In this document: one piece after another, positions 12,556 to 20,491 of the stretch
Numbering within the stretch: position 1 is the first letter of the stretch
Layout of the letters: every line of letters starts with the position of its first letter
Assembly: GCA_034435035.1 (NCBI GenBank)
Contig: DAOTXW010000045.1
Location: 1 to 26,932, forward strand
Source: JAHEME01 sp034435035
GTDB lineage: Bacteria > Chloroflexota > Anaerolineae > Aggregatilineales > UBA3940
Direction: 5' to 3'
Length of the DNA stretch: 26,932 nt
Translations under genes and position numbers: made by a program
The notes under the pieces: generated by a model
What the model was told of the DNA's origin: nothing
Seen by the model: only the letters and a program-made list of their open reading frames with translations
Databases searched by the model: none

Positions 12556-15009
12556 ATGACACCTGCCGCCGACATCCCCAAATACGCCTGGAAGCGCCGT
12601 CTCGACAACTGGCCGGAGGAGCCGGGCCGCCCCCGCCGGTATGGTTCTGGCCTGCTGTCCGTGCTGGATCCGGTCAGCCTCCGCACACGGTTCGCGGTGG
12701 GCCGCGAGCGCCGCGCCGGGCGCGAGCATCATGACATCGAGATCGCCCCCGGGCCGGTGATGGGTGTGCCGCTGGGCGGTCTTGGCGGCGGCACGATCAC
12801 CCCCGGCTGGCAGGGCGACTTTGTGCGCTTCCAGCTCCAGCCCGGCCACTACGACTACGGGGCCGTGCCCGCCGATGCTTTCAGCCTGTATGTGCAGCGG
12901 GGCTCCGGGCGGGGGCAGGTCCGGGCGCTGCGGGCCGGCCGCCCCGCCAGCGGTGCGCTGGCCGGCTGGGAATGGACGCTCGATCCGAAGCGGGCGACCT
13001 ACTATGCCCTGTATCCCCGCGCCTGGACGACCTATACCCAGGTCGAGCCGGGCATCAACCTGACCTGCCGCCAGGTGTCGCCGTTCCTGCCCGGCAATTA
13101 CCGGGAGAGCAGCCTGCCGGCCGGCGTGTTCGTCTGGACGATCGAGAACACCGGGCAGGAGGCAGCCACCGTCGGCCTGATGTTCACCTTCCAGAATGGG
13201 ACTGGCGGTCCGGGCGACCGGGCAGGCGGGCACCACAACGCGATGTTCCGGCAGGAGGCCCCCGGCGGCGAGGTGGCCGGCGTGGCCCTCCACCACCGCT
13301 GGCGTCAGCCGAAGTGGCTGGCCGAGGGGCAGAAGCTGGAAGATCAGGAGTATTACGAAGACCCCCTGACCTTCGCCATCGCCGCCCAGGCCTGCGCAGG
13401 CGTCGAGGTGACCGCCCGCGCCCGCTTCGCCACCACGTCATCGGCCATGGACGTCTGGGGCGACTTCCGCGAAGATGGCCGGCTGGAGGATGTGGACGAT
13501 CATAAGCCTTCGACGCCCGGTATGGCCATCGGCGCGGCGGTAGCCGCCACCGTCGAGGTACCGGCGGGCCAGACCCGCGAGGTGGCCTTTGCGCTGGCCT
13601 GGGATATGCCGGTGGCCCGCTTCGGAGCCGGCACGGGCTGGTACCGCCGCTACACGCGCTACTACGGGCGTGAGGGGGCGGCGGCTCCGGCGCTGGCCCG
13701 CGACGCGCTGACCGCCTATCCAGCCTGGGAACAGGCCATCGAAGCGTGGCAGGCCCCCATCCTGGCGCAGACCGGCCTGCCGGACTGGTTCAAGGCCGCG
13801 CTGTTCAATGAACTGTATTACCTGGCCGACGGCGGCACGATCTGGACGGACGGGCGCGAGGGTGAGCCGCCGCCGCCGGAGGGAGACATCGGGCACTTTG
13901 CCTGCCTGGAAGGCCATGAGTACCGGATGTACAACACCTGCGACGTCCATTTCTATGCCGGCTGGGCGCTGGCAGCTCATTTCCCGGAGCTGGAACTGAG
14001 CCTGCAGCGCGATGTCGCCGCCGCCGTGCCTCTCGAAGACCCTGAGAGGCGCCGCCTGACGGGCACCGGCCGCATGGCCCCCCGCAAGGTGCGCGGGGCC
14101 GTCCCCCATGACCTCGGCGGCCCCACCGAGGATCCCTGGCTCAGGCTCAACATCTACTATCGGCAGGATACCGCGACCTGGAAGGACCTCAACCCCAAGT
14201 TCGTGCTGCAGGTGTACCGCGGCTACATGCTGACGCAGAACCGGGACTTCCTGGCCGGGGTCTGGCCGGCGGTGCAGGAGGCGATGGCCTATGCTGAGGA
14301 AGGCGATCTGGACGAGGATGGGCTGATTGAGAACACCGGCCCGGACCAGACCTATGATACCTGGTCCATGCAAGGGCCCTCCGCCTACTGCGGCGGGTTG
14401 TGGCTGGCGGCCCTGAGCGCCGCGGCGGCCATCGCCGATGTGATGGGCGACGGCGGGCAGGCGGCTCACTGGCGTGATCTCCTGGCCCGCGGCAGGGTCT
14501 CCTACGAGGAGCTGCTGTGGAACGACGAATATTACTCCTTCGATACCTCGGGCGGGCAGCGCGGCAGCGTGATCATGGCCGGCCAGCTGGCCGGGCACTG
14601 GTATGCCCGCGCCTGTGGGCTGGAAGGGATCGTGCCCGCTGATCACGCCCGCAGCGCGTTGAAAAAGATCTATGACTTCAATGTGAAGCAGTTTGAAGAA
14701 GGTGAGATGGGCGCAGTCAACGGCATGCTGCCCACCGGTCTGGTCGAGACGGTCAGCGAGCAGTCTCAGGAGGTGTGGCCCGGAATCACCTATGCGCTGG
14801 CGGCGGCGATGCTGCAGGAGGAGCTGTTCGACGAGGCATGGGCCACCGCCCGGGGCATCGCGCGGATGACCTACGATGAACTCGGCTACTGGTTTGCCAC
14901 CCCGGAAGCCTGGGACGCGGCGGGCGATTACCGCTCGCTGATCTCCATGCGCCCGCTGGCAATCTGGGCGATGCAGCACGCCTGGAACCATCTCAACCGC
15001 CGCCCCTGA
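12556..15009 (+). CDS. GH116 family glycoside hydrolase (bile-acid beta-glucosidase/GBA2-like)
   Basis: This 817-residue enzyme belongs to GH116, retaining beta-glucosidases/xylosidases related to human GBA2 and TxGH116. The N-terminal beta-sandwich domain starts with the family signature PVMGVPLGGLGGGTI (about 69-83). The (alpha/alpha)6 catalytic domain carries CLEGHEYRMYNTCDVHFYAG, whose Glu452 or Glu455 corresponds to the catalytic nucleophile region. It also has GPDQTYDTW and GPSAYCGGLWLAAL, whose Asp597/Asp601 region holds the acid/base. No signal peptide is present, so it acts in the cytoplasm on imported glucosides or glycolipids. The start at 12556 has GAGGAG about 10 nt upstream. A palindromic site at 12432 may bind its regulator. 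The secreted protein downstream may be co-transcribed. Confidence 0.93.
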   Translation: MTPAADIPKYAWKRRLDNWPEEPGRPRRYGSGLLSVLDPVSLRTRFAVGRERRAGREHHDIEIAPGPVMGVPLGGLGGGTITPGWQGDFVRFQLQPGHYDYGAVPADAFSLYVQRGSGRGQVRALRAGRPASGALAGWEWTLDPKRATYYALYPRAWTTYTQVEPGINLTCRQVSPFLPGNYRESSLPAGVFVWTIENTGQEAATVGLMFTFQNGTGGPGDRAGGHHNAMFRQEAPGGEVAGVALHHRWRQPKWLAEGQKLEDQEYYEDPLTFAIAAQACAGVEVTARARFATTSSAMDVWGDFREDGRLEDVDDHKPSTPGMAIGAAVAATVEVPAGQTREVAFALAWDMPVARFGAGTGWYRRYTRYYGREGAAAPALARDALTAYPAWEQAIEAWQAPILAQTGLPDWFKAALFNELYYLADGGTIWTDGREGEPPPPEGDIGHFACLEGHEYRMYNTCDVHFYAGWALAAHFPELELSLQRDVAAAVPLEDPERRRLTGTGRMAPRKVRGAVPHDLGGPTEDPWLRLNIYYRQDTATWKDLNPKFVLQVYRGYMLTQNRDFLAGVWPAVQEAMAYAEEGDLDEDGLIENTGPDQTYDTWSMQGPSAYCGGLWLAALSAAAAIADVMGDGGQAAHWRDLLARGRVSYEELLWNDEYYSFDTSGGQRGSVIMAGQLAGHWYARACGLEGIVPADHARSALKKIYDFNVKQFEEGEMGAVNGMLPTGLVETVSEQSQEVWPGITYALAAAMLQEELFDEAWATARGIARMTYDELGYWFATPEAWDAAGDYRSLISMRPLAIWAMQHAWNHLNRRP

Positions 15010-15041
15010 CGTCCGGCAGGATGAGTTGAAAGGATGATGCT

Positions 15042-15779
15042 ATGAAACGCACGATTCTGCTGTTGAGCGCGCTCCTGGGTCTGCTGGCCGGGCTGAGCTT
15101 CGGCCTGCTCCAGCCCGCCCGCGCCGCCGGGGAGTCCGTCAACCTCACCGTATGGGGCTGCGATGAGGAGGGCGTCAAGGGCACGATCAAGATGACGCTC
15201 GACGCGATGGCCTACAAAGTGCGGACGGTCATCGCCAATGACGAAAAAGAGACCGGGGTGGAAAGCGTCAGCCACAGAAGCGGCCCGGGCACTTTCGAGG
15301 ACTCGTTCGTGATCGCGCTGCCGGATCAGACCGAGCTGGACGACCGGCTTACCGTGACGGTGGAGATCTCGCAGGGCGGGACGGTAGTGGCAGCCTCCAC
15401 CACGCGCGTGGCCTGCAGCGGGATCGCGCCGCCGTACATCCCGGCGGTGCAGCCGCTGGCCCCGGAGCTGGCCGCGCCGTACCTGGCGATCCCCGGGCCG
15501 GCCGGCGTCAGGCCCTGCGGCGTGTTCGACGTGAACGGCTGGGGGATCAAGTTCGCGGCGCTGGCGGGCTGGCCTGCCTGTGCGCCGCTGGCCCCGAAGC
15601 TGACCGTCGCCTGCCTGAACGGGCAGGCCCAGTGGGTGGCCGATAACGTCCACGCGCTGGCCATCCGCGCCGACGGCAGGGAAATGCGCTGGGAATCCAC
15701 GCAGCACGGCATCTGCGCGTTCTTCCCCGCTTCAGCCTCGCCCGCCGTCTACGGAGCGCAGCCAACGCCCACGCCGTAA
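15042..15779 (+). CDS. Secreted Cys-containing protein of unknown function, 245 aa
   Basis: Residues 1-29 form a classic signal peptide: MKRTILLLSALLGLLAGLSF, then a PARAA cleavage region. The mature part looks beta-rich. It has about six scattered Cys (WGCDEE, VACSG, RPCGVF, PACAPL, VACLNG, GICAFF), which could form three disulfides. The C terminus ends QPTPTP, a Thr-Pro tail common in Chloroflexota exported proteins. I recognise no enzymatic family. AAAGGA lies about 9 nt before the ATG. It follows the GH116 gene by 32 nt and is probably in the same transcript, though one product is cytoplasmic and the other exported. Confidence 0.7.
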   Translation: MKRTILLLSALLGLLAGLSFGLLQPARAAGESVNLTVWGCDEEGVKGTIKMTLDAMAYKVRTVIANDEKETGVESVSHRSGPGTFEDSFVIALPDQTELDDRLTVTVEISQGGTVVAASTTRVACSGIAPPYIPAVQPLAPELAAPYLAIPGPAGVRPCGVFDVNGWGIKFAALAGWPACAPLAPKLTVACLNGQAQWVADNVHALAIRADGREMRWESTQHGICAFFPASASPAVYGAQPTPTP

Positions 15780-15799
15780 AAGGGGACCTTGTCAGGGGC

Positions 15800-15829
15800 T
15801 TGACAGCCTGCAGGTCGTCGTGGTACGCT
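15800..15829 (+). promoter_or_regulatory. Promoter of the leader ORF
   Basis: TTGACA (15800-15805) is followed by an 18-bp spacer and TACGCT (15824-15829). The -35 is perfect and the -10 weak. A start near 15836 would give a very short leader before the AAGGAG site of the 31-codon ORF. Confidence 0.5.
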
Positions 15830-15853
15830 AGGGAGGTCTAAGGAGAAGTGCGC

Positions 15854-15949
15854 ATGATGTCCGACAGTCAAGCCATGTTCACCATCATCGCCTACCGCCG
15901 CCCCACAGGTAGCGGAGTCGGTGATCCGTGGGTGAAGTGCGCCTGCTGA
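15854..15949 (+). CDS. 31-codon ORF with strong RBS: leader peptide or small protein
   Basis: The peptide begins MMSDSQAMFTIIAYRRPTG and ends GDPWVKCAC. AAGGAG sits 8 nt before the ATG, a better site than most genes here, and a TTGACA promoter lies just upstream. Stop is at 15949, and an intrinsic terminator starts 25 nt later. Promoter, short ORF and terminator form a compact unit of about 180 nt in front of four acetyltransferase genes. That is the layout of a ribosome-mediated attenuator. The terminal Cys-Ala-Cys could make translation respond to Cys-tRNA, but two Cys codons are few. CCGCCGC inside the ORF (15895-15901) repeats the left arm of the terminator and could pair with its right arm. 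It could equally be an independent small protein. Confidence 0.5.
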   Translation: MMSDSQAMFTIIAYRRPTGSGVGDPWVKCAC

Positions 15950-15973
15950 CCGGACACATCTGAAGTCAACTGT

Positions 15974-16013
15974 CCGCCGCGGGTGCGCTGAAAGCCCCGC
16001 GGCGGTTTTGTTT
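15974..16013 (+). terminator. Strong intrinsic terminator after the 31-codon ORF
   Basis: CCGCCGCGGG (15974-15983) pairs perfectly with CCCGCGGCGG (15996-16005), followed by TTTTGTTT. Confidence 0.88.
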
Positions 16014-16018
16014 GCGGA

Positions 16019-16036
16019 GGCGGCAGAGCAGCCGCC
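16019..16036 (+). other. Hairpin between two terminators
   Basis: GGCGGC and GCCGCC form a 6-bp stem with loop AGAGCA. It has no T-tract and lies between the two intrinsic terminators, making three successive stem-loops. Confidence 0.4.
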
Positions 16037-16043
16037 GGCAGCG

Positions 16044-16085
16044 AGCAGGCCGCGGGGCAGACGGAACCCGCGGCCTGCTGTCTTT
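16044..16085 (+). terminator. Second strong intrinsic terminator, 42 nt before the first GNAT gene
   Basis: AGCAGGCCGCGGG (16044-16056) pairs perfectly with CCCGCGGCCTGCT (16067-16079) over a 10-nt loop, followed by GTCTTTTC. I found no convincing promoter between it and the GNAT start at 16127. Confidence 0.85.
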
Positions 16086-16126
16086 TCACACAGGCCGGCA
16101 TCTACCACCTGATCGAGAGCGCTGTC

Positions 16127-17167
16127 ATGACTGCAACCACCCCGGATACCCATCGTACCACCACTCCGCTGCCCGCCGGGTATGCCATCCGACCGGCGCG
16201 GCTGACGGACGCAGAGGACGCCGCCGCCCTGATCAACGCCTGCTACCAGGCCCTGATCGGCCAGAACGACGCGACCGCTGAGAGCCTGATCACCGAATGG
16301 CAAACGCCCGGTTTCTCTCTGGAGCGCGGCACGCGGCTGGTCTTCTCGCCGGTGGGCGAGCCGGTTGCCTTCGCTGACTTCTTTGACATCGCCGACCCGC
16401 CCGTGCGGATGGGGTGCTGGTCGTGCGTGCTGCCCGCCCATGACGGGCAGGGCATCCGCGAGCACCTGCTGGCCTGGGCTGAAGCGCTGGCCCGCGAGTC
16501 AGTTGCGCGCGTCCCGCAGGATGCCCGCGTGACGTTAATCACCTCCTGCCCGAGCGAGGATGTCGCGGCCAGCCGGGCCTTTGGCGCGGCGGGCTTCTCG
16601 CTGGTGAGGCACTTCTATCACATGCAAATCGCCCTTGACGGCCCCATGCCGCCGGTCGTCTGGCCGGAAGGGATCACCATACGAACACTGGCTCCCGGGG
16701 AGGATGCCCGTCCGGTCATCGCCGCGCTGGAAGAAAGCTTCCGCGATCACTGGGGGCACGTCGAGCGACCGTTCGAGCAGGTCATGGAGCGCTGGCAGCA
16801 CATCATCAACAGCGATCCGGGGTTTGACCCATCGCTGTGGTTCATCGCCATGGACGGCGACCGGATCGCCGGGCTGTCGCTGTGCTTCCTGCGCTCGGAT
16901 AGCGACCCGGAGCAGGGCTGGGTGGAGAAGCTGGCCGTCCTGCGCCCGTATCGGCAGCGCGGGCTGGGGCAGGCGCTGCTGCAGCACAGCTTCGCCGAGC
17001 TGGGGCGCCGCGGTCAGCGCCGCGCCGGGCTGGGCGTCGACGCCAGTAATCTGACCGGCGCCGTCCGCCTCTACGAAAAAGCCGGGATGCACGTCTTTCA
17101 CCGGTTTGACGCCTATGAGAAGGAGCTGCGGCCCGGCGTGGACATCACCACGCAGAGCCTGGGTTGA
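16127..17167 (+). CDS. Double-domain GNAT acetyltransferase (MshD-like), copy 1
   Basis: This 346-residue protein has two GNAT folds in tandem, as in mycothiol synthase MshD. GNAT enzymes transfer an acetyl group from acetyl-CoA to an amine. The C-terminal domain is intact: VEKLAVLRPYRQRGLGQALL holds the acetyl-CoA pyrophosphate-binding RxxGxG/A motif (about 276-281), and LTGAVRLYEKAGMHV is the last GNAT motif. The N-terminal domain (about 18-165) has lost the motif, reading HDGQGIREHLL, so it is probably structural. The start is marked by GAGAG about 9 nt upstream. It is the first of four paralogues and is closest to copy 2, sharing ITEWQTPGF/RREWQTPGF. Its substrate is unknown; mycothiol synthesis itself is not expected outside Actinomycetota. 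Confidence 0.88.
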   Translation: MTATTPDTHRTTTPLPAGYAIRPARLTDAEDAAALINACYQALIGQNDATAESLITEWQTPGFSLERGTRLVFSPVGEPVAFADFFDIADPPVRMGCWSCVLPAHDGQGIREHLLAWAEALARESVARVPQDARVTLITSCPSEDVAASRAFGAAGFSLVRHFYHMQIALDGPMPPVVWPEGITIRTLAPGEDARPVIAALEESFRDHWGHVERPFEQVMERWQHIINSDPGFDPSLWFIAMDGDRIAGLSLCFLRSDSDPEQGWVEKLAVLRPYRQRGLGQALLQHSFAELGRRGQRRAGLGVDASNLTGAVRLYEKAGMHVFHRFDAYEKELRPGVDITTQSLG

Positions 17168-17195
17168 GCCGGATCACAGCGAGGATCATCGCACT

Positions 17196-18233
17196 ATGGC
17201 TGCTATCGCATCTGAACACACAGCACGTTCCGGCCTGCCGGAGGGCTACACGCTGCGTCCCGGCAGGCTGGAGGACGCGCCGGCCATCGCCCGCCTGATG
17301 GAGGCGCACAGTGCCAGCATCGACGGGCAGGACAGCAGCGACGAAGGCCGCATCCGCCGGGAGTGGCAGACGCCCGGCTTCGACCCCGAGCAGGATACCT
17401 GCGTGGTGGTCGCCCCGGACGGGGAGATCGTCGGCGTGGAAGAGGTCTGGAACCTGGCCGCGCCCTACGTCCACCCGTTCGCCTGGGGGCGGGTGCATCC
17501 CACCCACCGCGGGCGCGGCATCGGCACGGCGCTGCTGCGCTGGGCAGAGGCCCGCCTGCGCGCCAGCCTCGACCGGGCGCCGGCAGGGGCGCGGGTGACG
17601 ATGGTCACCGGCTTCAATCTGCTGGATACGTCTGCCCCGGCGCTGATGGAGGCGCTGGGCCTGAAGGTGGACCGCTACTTCCTGCGGATGCAGATCGACT
17701 TCGACGGCCCGCCTGACCCGCCCCGCTGGCCGGAGGGCATCACCGTCCGCGCCATCGCGCCCGGTGAGGAGGAGCGGGCAGCCTATCAGGTGGTACGCGA
17801 GTCGTTCCGCGACCACTACGGCTGGCTGGATACGCCGTTCGAGGAAGCTTACCAGCGCTGGCTGCACTACCACCTGGATGAGGACTATGACCCCTCGCTC
17901 CGCTTCCTGGCCCTGGAAGGTGAGCGGATCGTTGGCGTGTCGATGTGTAACCCGCACGCCTACGACGATCGCCGCCTGGGCTGGATCGCCACGCTGGGCG
18001 TCCTGCGTGAGGCGCGCCGGCGCGGGCTGGGCGAGGCCCTCCTGCGGCACAGTCTGGGCGAGTTCTACCGGCGGGGCTGCCCCGGCGCGGCGCTGACTGT
18101 CGATGCCGACAGCCTGACCGGAGCAACCCGCCTGTACGAGAAAGCCGGGATGCGTACAGTGCGCCGCTACGTGAACTATGAGCTGGAGCTGCGCCCCGGC
18201 CGGGAACTGCGGACTGAGTCCGCGGCAGGCTGA
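17196..18233 (+). CDS. Double-domain GNAT acetyltransferase (MshD-like), copy 2
   Basis: At 345 residues this has the same layout as copy 1, but both domains keep a CoA-binding motif: VHPTHRGRGIGTALL (about 100-114) in the N-terminal domain and GVLREARRRGLGEALL in the C-terminal one. LTGATRLYEKAGMRTV closes the second fold. I start at 17196 (MAAIASEHTA) with GAGGAT about 12 nt upstream; the longer frame to 17106 overlaps the end of copy 1 and is not protein-like. It follows copy 1 by 28 nt and is surely co-transcribed. Copies 1 and 2 are more like each other than like 3 and 4, pointing to a local duplication. Which domain is catalytic is unknown. Confidence 0.88.
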   Translation: MAAIASEHTARSGLPEGYTLRPGRLEDAPAIARLMEAHSASIDGQDSSDEGRIRREWQTPGFDPEQDTCVVVAPDGEIVGVEEVWNLAAPYVHPFAWGRVHPTHRGRGIGTALLRWAEARLRASLDRAPAGARVTMVTGFNLLDTSAPALMEALGLKVDRYFLRMQIDFDGPPDPPRWPEGITVRAIAPGEEERAAYQVVRESFRDHYGWLDTPFEEAYQRWLHYHLDEDYDPSLRFLALEGERIVGVSMCNPHAYDDRRLGWIATLGVLREARRRGLGEALLRHSLGEFYRRGCPGAALTVDADSLTGATRLYEKAGMRTVRRYVNYELELRPGRELRTESAAG

Positions 18234-18257
18234 GGACGGCCATCAGCGGAGGCAACC

Positions 18258-19274
18258 ATGAGGATGGCTGCGAAGCTAATCGAGATACCCGACGCACCGC
18301 CGCTGCCCGGCCTGGCTTTCCGGATGTTCCAGGGCGCGGAGGATCTGGCCGCAGCGGCGGAACTGTACAACCGCGCCGGCGCGGTCGATGGCACGGAAGT
18401 GGTCTGGAGTGCGGCGGACATGGGGGCTTGGTTTGCCGCTCGCCCGAACTACGATCCCGCCGCCTGCCTGCTGCTGGCCGAGATCGATGGGCAGCCGGTG
18501 GCGCTGGTCGATCGTCACTGGCAGGTAGAGCAGAGTGGGAAGCTCATCTACTTCAACCGCGGCGTCGTCGATCCGGCATGGCAGCGGCGCGGCCTGGGCC
18601 GGGCGCTGCTGCGCTGGAACGAGGCCCGCCTGAGCGAGATGGCCGCCGCTCGGCCAGCCGGCTCGCCCGCTGTTTACGAGACGATGGCCACGGAGGCTAA
18701 CGCCGGGCTGCTGGCCCTGCTGACGCAGGAAGGCTACCACGTCGAGGTGACTTACGCCCGGATGGTGCGGCCTGACCTGGAGGACATCCCCTCTGCGCCG
18801 CTGCCCCCTGGCCTGGAGGTGCGGCCCGTTCAGCCCGCGCATCTCAGGGCCATCTTCGATGCCGAGAACGAGGCCTTCCACGATCACTGGGGCCACATCC
18901 CACGCTCGGATAGCGAGTTCCCGGCCTGGGCCGCCGACCCGGAGAACGGCGATCCGTCGCTGTGGCAGGTAGCCTGGGACGGCGGGGAGGTGGCCGGGAT
19001 GGTGCGCAGCTTCATCCGCGCCGAGGAAAACGAGCGCTACAGCCGGCTGCGCGGTTACACCGAGAACATCTCGGTGCGGCGGCCTTACCGGCGCCGCGGG
19101 CTGGCCCGCGCCCTGCTGTGCCGCAGCCTGGAACTGCTGCGCGAGCGCGGCATGCAGCAGGCCTGTCTGTACGTCCACCTGGACAACTACACCGGGGCTA
19201 ACCACCTGTACGAGGGCGTCGGCTTCCGGGTGGTTCAGCGCAGCTTCATCTACCAGAAGGCGGTGAAAGCTTGA
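18258..19274 (+). CDS. Double-domain GNAT acetyltransferase, copy 3
   Basis: This 338-residue protein belongs to the second sub-type of the array, beginning with an I-P-D-A-P-x-x-P-G-L segment shared with copy 4. The N-terminal domain has VDPAWQRRGLGRALL (QRRGLG at about 109-114). The C-terminal domain has ISVRRPYRRRGLARALL and YTGANHLYEGVGFRVVQRSF. GGAGG is 8 nt before the ATG at 18258, 24 nt after the stop of copy 2. The stretch AFHDHWGHI resembles ESFRDHWGHV in copy 1, so all four share ancestry. Residues around this motif probably line the active site of the second fold, but that is an inference. Confidence 0.88.
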   Translation: MRMAAKLIEIPDAPPLPGLAFRMFQGAEDLAAAAELYNRAGAVDGTEVVWSAADMGAWFAARPNYDPAACLLLAEIDGQPVALVDRHWQVEQSGKLIYFNRGVVDPAWQRRGLGRALLRWNEARLSEMAAARPAGSPAVYETMATEANAGLLALLTQEGYHVEVTYARMVRPDLEDIPSAPLPPGLEVRPVQPAHLRAIFDAENEAFHDHWGHIPRSDSEFPAWAADPENGDPSLWQVAWDGGEVAGMVRSFIRAEENERYSRLRGYTENISVRRPYRRRGLARALLCRSLELLRERGMQQACLYVHLDNYTGANHLYEGVGFRVVQRSFIYQKAVKA

Positions 19275-19386
19275 TGAGCGAAGCCGCGAGCGGAGCCATG
19301 CATTCAGCAGTGCACAGGACACTCAGCAGCGAGACCCGCTGCCAGTACAGTAAGACGGAATAGTGTAGTGCTAAGGATAGAACATC

Positions 19387-20409
19387 ATGACTGCATTAAT
19401 GACGACCGACACCGAGATTCTGATCCCTGATGCGCCGGCCATCCCGGGGCTGCGCTTCCGCCGCTTCCGCGGCGAGGCCGACTACCCGCATATGGTAGCG
19501 ATCCTCAACGCCTGTAACGAGGCCGACGGCCTGGACGAAGCGGTCACGTTGGAGGAGGTCCGTGCCACCTACGAGCACCTGCGCCACTCCGACCCCGGTC
19601 AGGACATGGTCTTTGTAGAGGTGGACGGCCAGACAGTGGGCTACAGCCGGGTGATGTGGTGGCAGGAAGACGCGACCCGGCACCGCATCTACTTCAACTT
19701 TGGCAGCCTGATACCGCAGTGGCGGCGGAAGGGCATTGGCGGAGCCGTACATCGCCACAATGAGCGCCGCCTGCGCGAGATCGCCGCCGATCACCCCCGC
19801 GACGGCGAGCGATTCTTTCAGAGCGGGGCCGTTGAGACGAATCACGGCGCCACGGCCCTGCTGCTGAACAATGGCTATCATCCGGTCGCCTATGGCGCGC
19901 TGATGGTGCGGCCCGACTATGCCGACATCCCCGAAGCGCCGCTGCCGCCCGGTCTGGAGGTGCGTCCGGTGCGCGAGGAGCACCTGCGCCCGATCTGGGA
20001 AGCCGAAGTAGAAGCCTTCCGCGACCACTGGGGCTTTTCCCGGGATATGGAGGACTTCAACAGCTGGCTGGCCGACCCGGAGAGCAAGGATCGACACCTG
20101 TGGCAGGTCGCCTGGGACGGCGATCAGGTGGTGGGGATGGTGCGCAACTTCATCAGCGAGGCCGAGAACGCGAAGTTCAACCGGCTGCGCGGCTACACGG
20201 AGCATATCTCCACCCGGCGCGCATGGCGGCGCCAGGGCGTAGCGCGGGCGCTGCTGTGCATGAGCCTGCGCATGTTCCGGGATATGGGCCTGCAGGAGGC
20301 GGCGCTGGGCGTCCACACGGAGAACCCCAACGGGGCCTACCAGCTGTACGAGAGCATGGGCTTCCGCGTGGTGCAGACGTTCATAGACTACCGCAAGCCG
20401 CTGGACTAG
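19387..20409 (+). CDS. Double-domain GNAT acetyltransferase, copy 4
   Basis: This 340-residue protein is a close relative of copy 3: both have the IPDAP start, MVRPDxxDIPxAPLPPGLEV between domains, and RLRGYTExIS before the second CoA motif. The N-terminal motif is LIPQWRRKGIGGAVH; the C-terminal one is TRRAWRRQGVARALL, where Ala replaces the second Gly, as is common. PNGAYQLYESMGFRVVQTF ends the fold. AAGGA lies about 11 nt upstream. The gap after copy 3 is 112 nt, longer than the other gaps, and holds no clear promoter or hairpin. An intrinsic-type hairpin follows at 20434. It is probably the last gene of the array. Confidence 0.88.
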   Translation: MTALMTTDTEILIPDAPAIPGLRFRRFRGEADYPHMVAILNACNEADGLDEAVTLEEVRATYEHLRHSDPGQDMVFVEVDGQTVGYSRVMWWQEDATRHRIYFNFGSLIPQWRRKGIGGAVHRHNERRLREIAADHPRDGERFFQSGAVETNHGATALLLNNGYHPVAYGALMVRPDYADIPEAPLPPGLEVRPVREEHLRPIWEAEVEAFRDHWGFSRDMEDFNSWLADPESKDRHLWQVAWDGDQVVGMVRNFISEAENAKFNRLRGYTEHISTRRAWRRQGVARALLCMSLRMFRDMGLQEAALGVHTENPNGAYQLYESMGFRVVQTFIDYRKPLD

Positions 20410-20433
20410 GGTCTCGCGGTGAGGGAGCAGGAA

Positions 20434-20459
20434 ACGGGGGCGGCGCACACCGCCCCCGT
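20434..20459. terminator. Hairpin between the converging GNAT array and glycosyltransferase gene
   Basis: ACGGGGGCGG (20434-20443) pairs perfectly with CCGCCCCCGT (20450-20459) over a 6-nt loop. T-tracts are short on both strands (TTT on the minus strand). Its position between two stops suits bidirectional termination. Confidence 0.6.
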
Positions 20460-20491
20460 CCATCATGCCGGGAGTGGGCAGCGCGCCGCCT

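Noticed and set aside
13438..14991. 517-codon open frame on the minus strand opposite the GH116 gene
   Set aside because: It is a shadow of the GH116 coding frame with no recognisable domain; the plus frame carries catalytic motifs over the same bases.
16127..17167. Mycothiol synthase (MshD) as the function of the GNAT genes
   Set aside because: The architecture matches MshD, but four paralogues, the absence of other msh genes here and a likely non-actinobacterial host make this specific call unsupported.
19274..19363. 29-codon ORF between GNAT copies 3 and 4 starting at an ATG overlapping the copy 3 stop
   Set aside because: It has no ribosome-binding site, unremarkable composition and no terminator or promoter around it, so chance is the simplest explanation.
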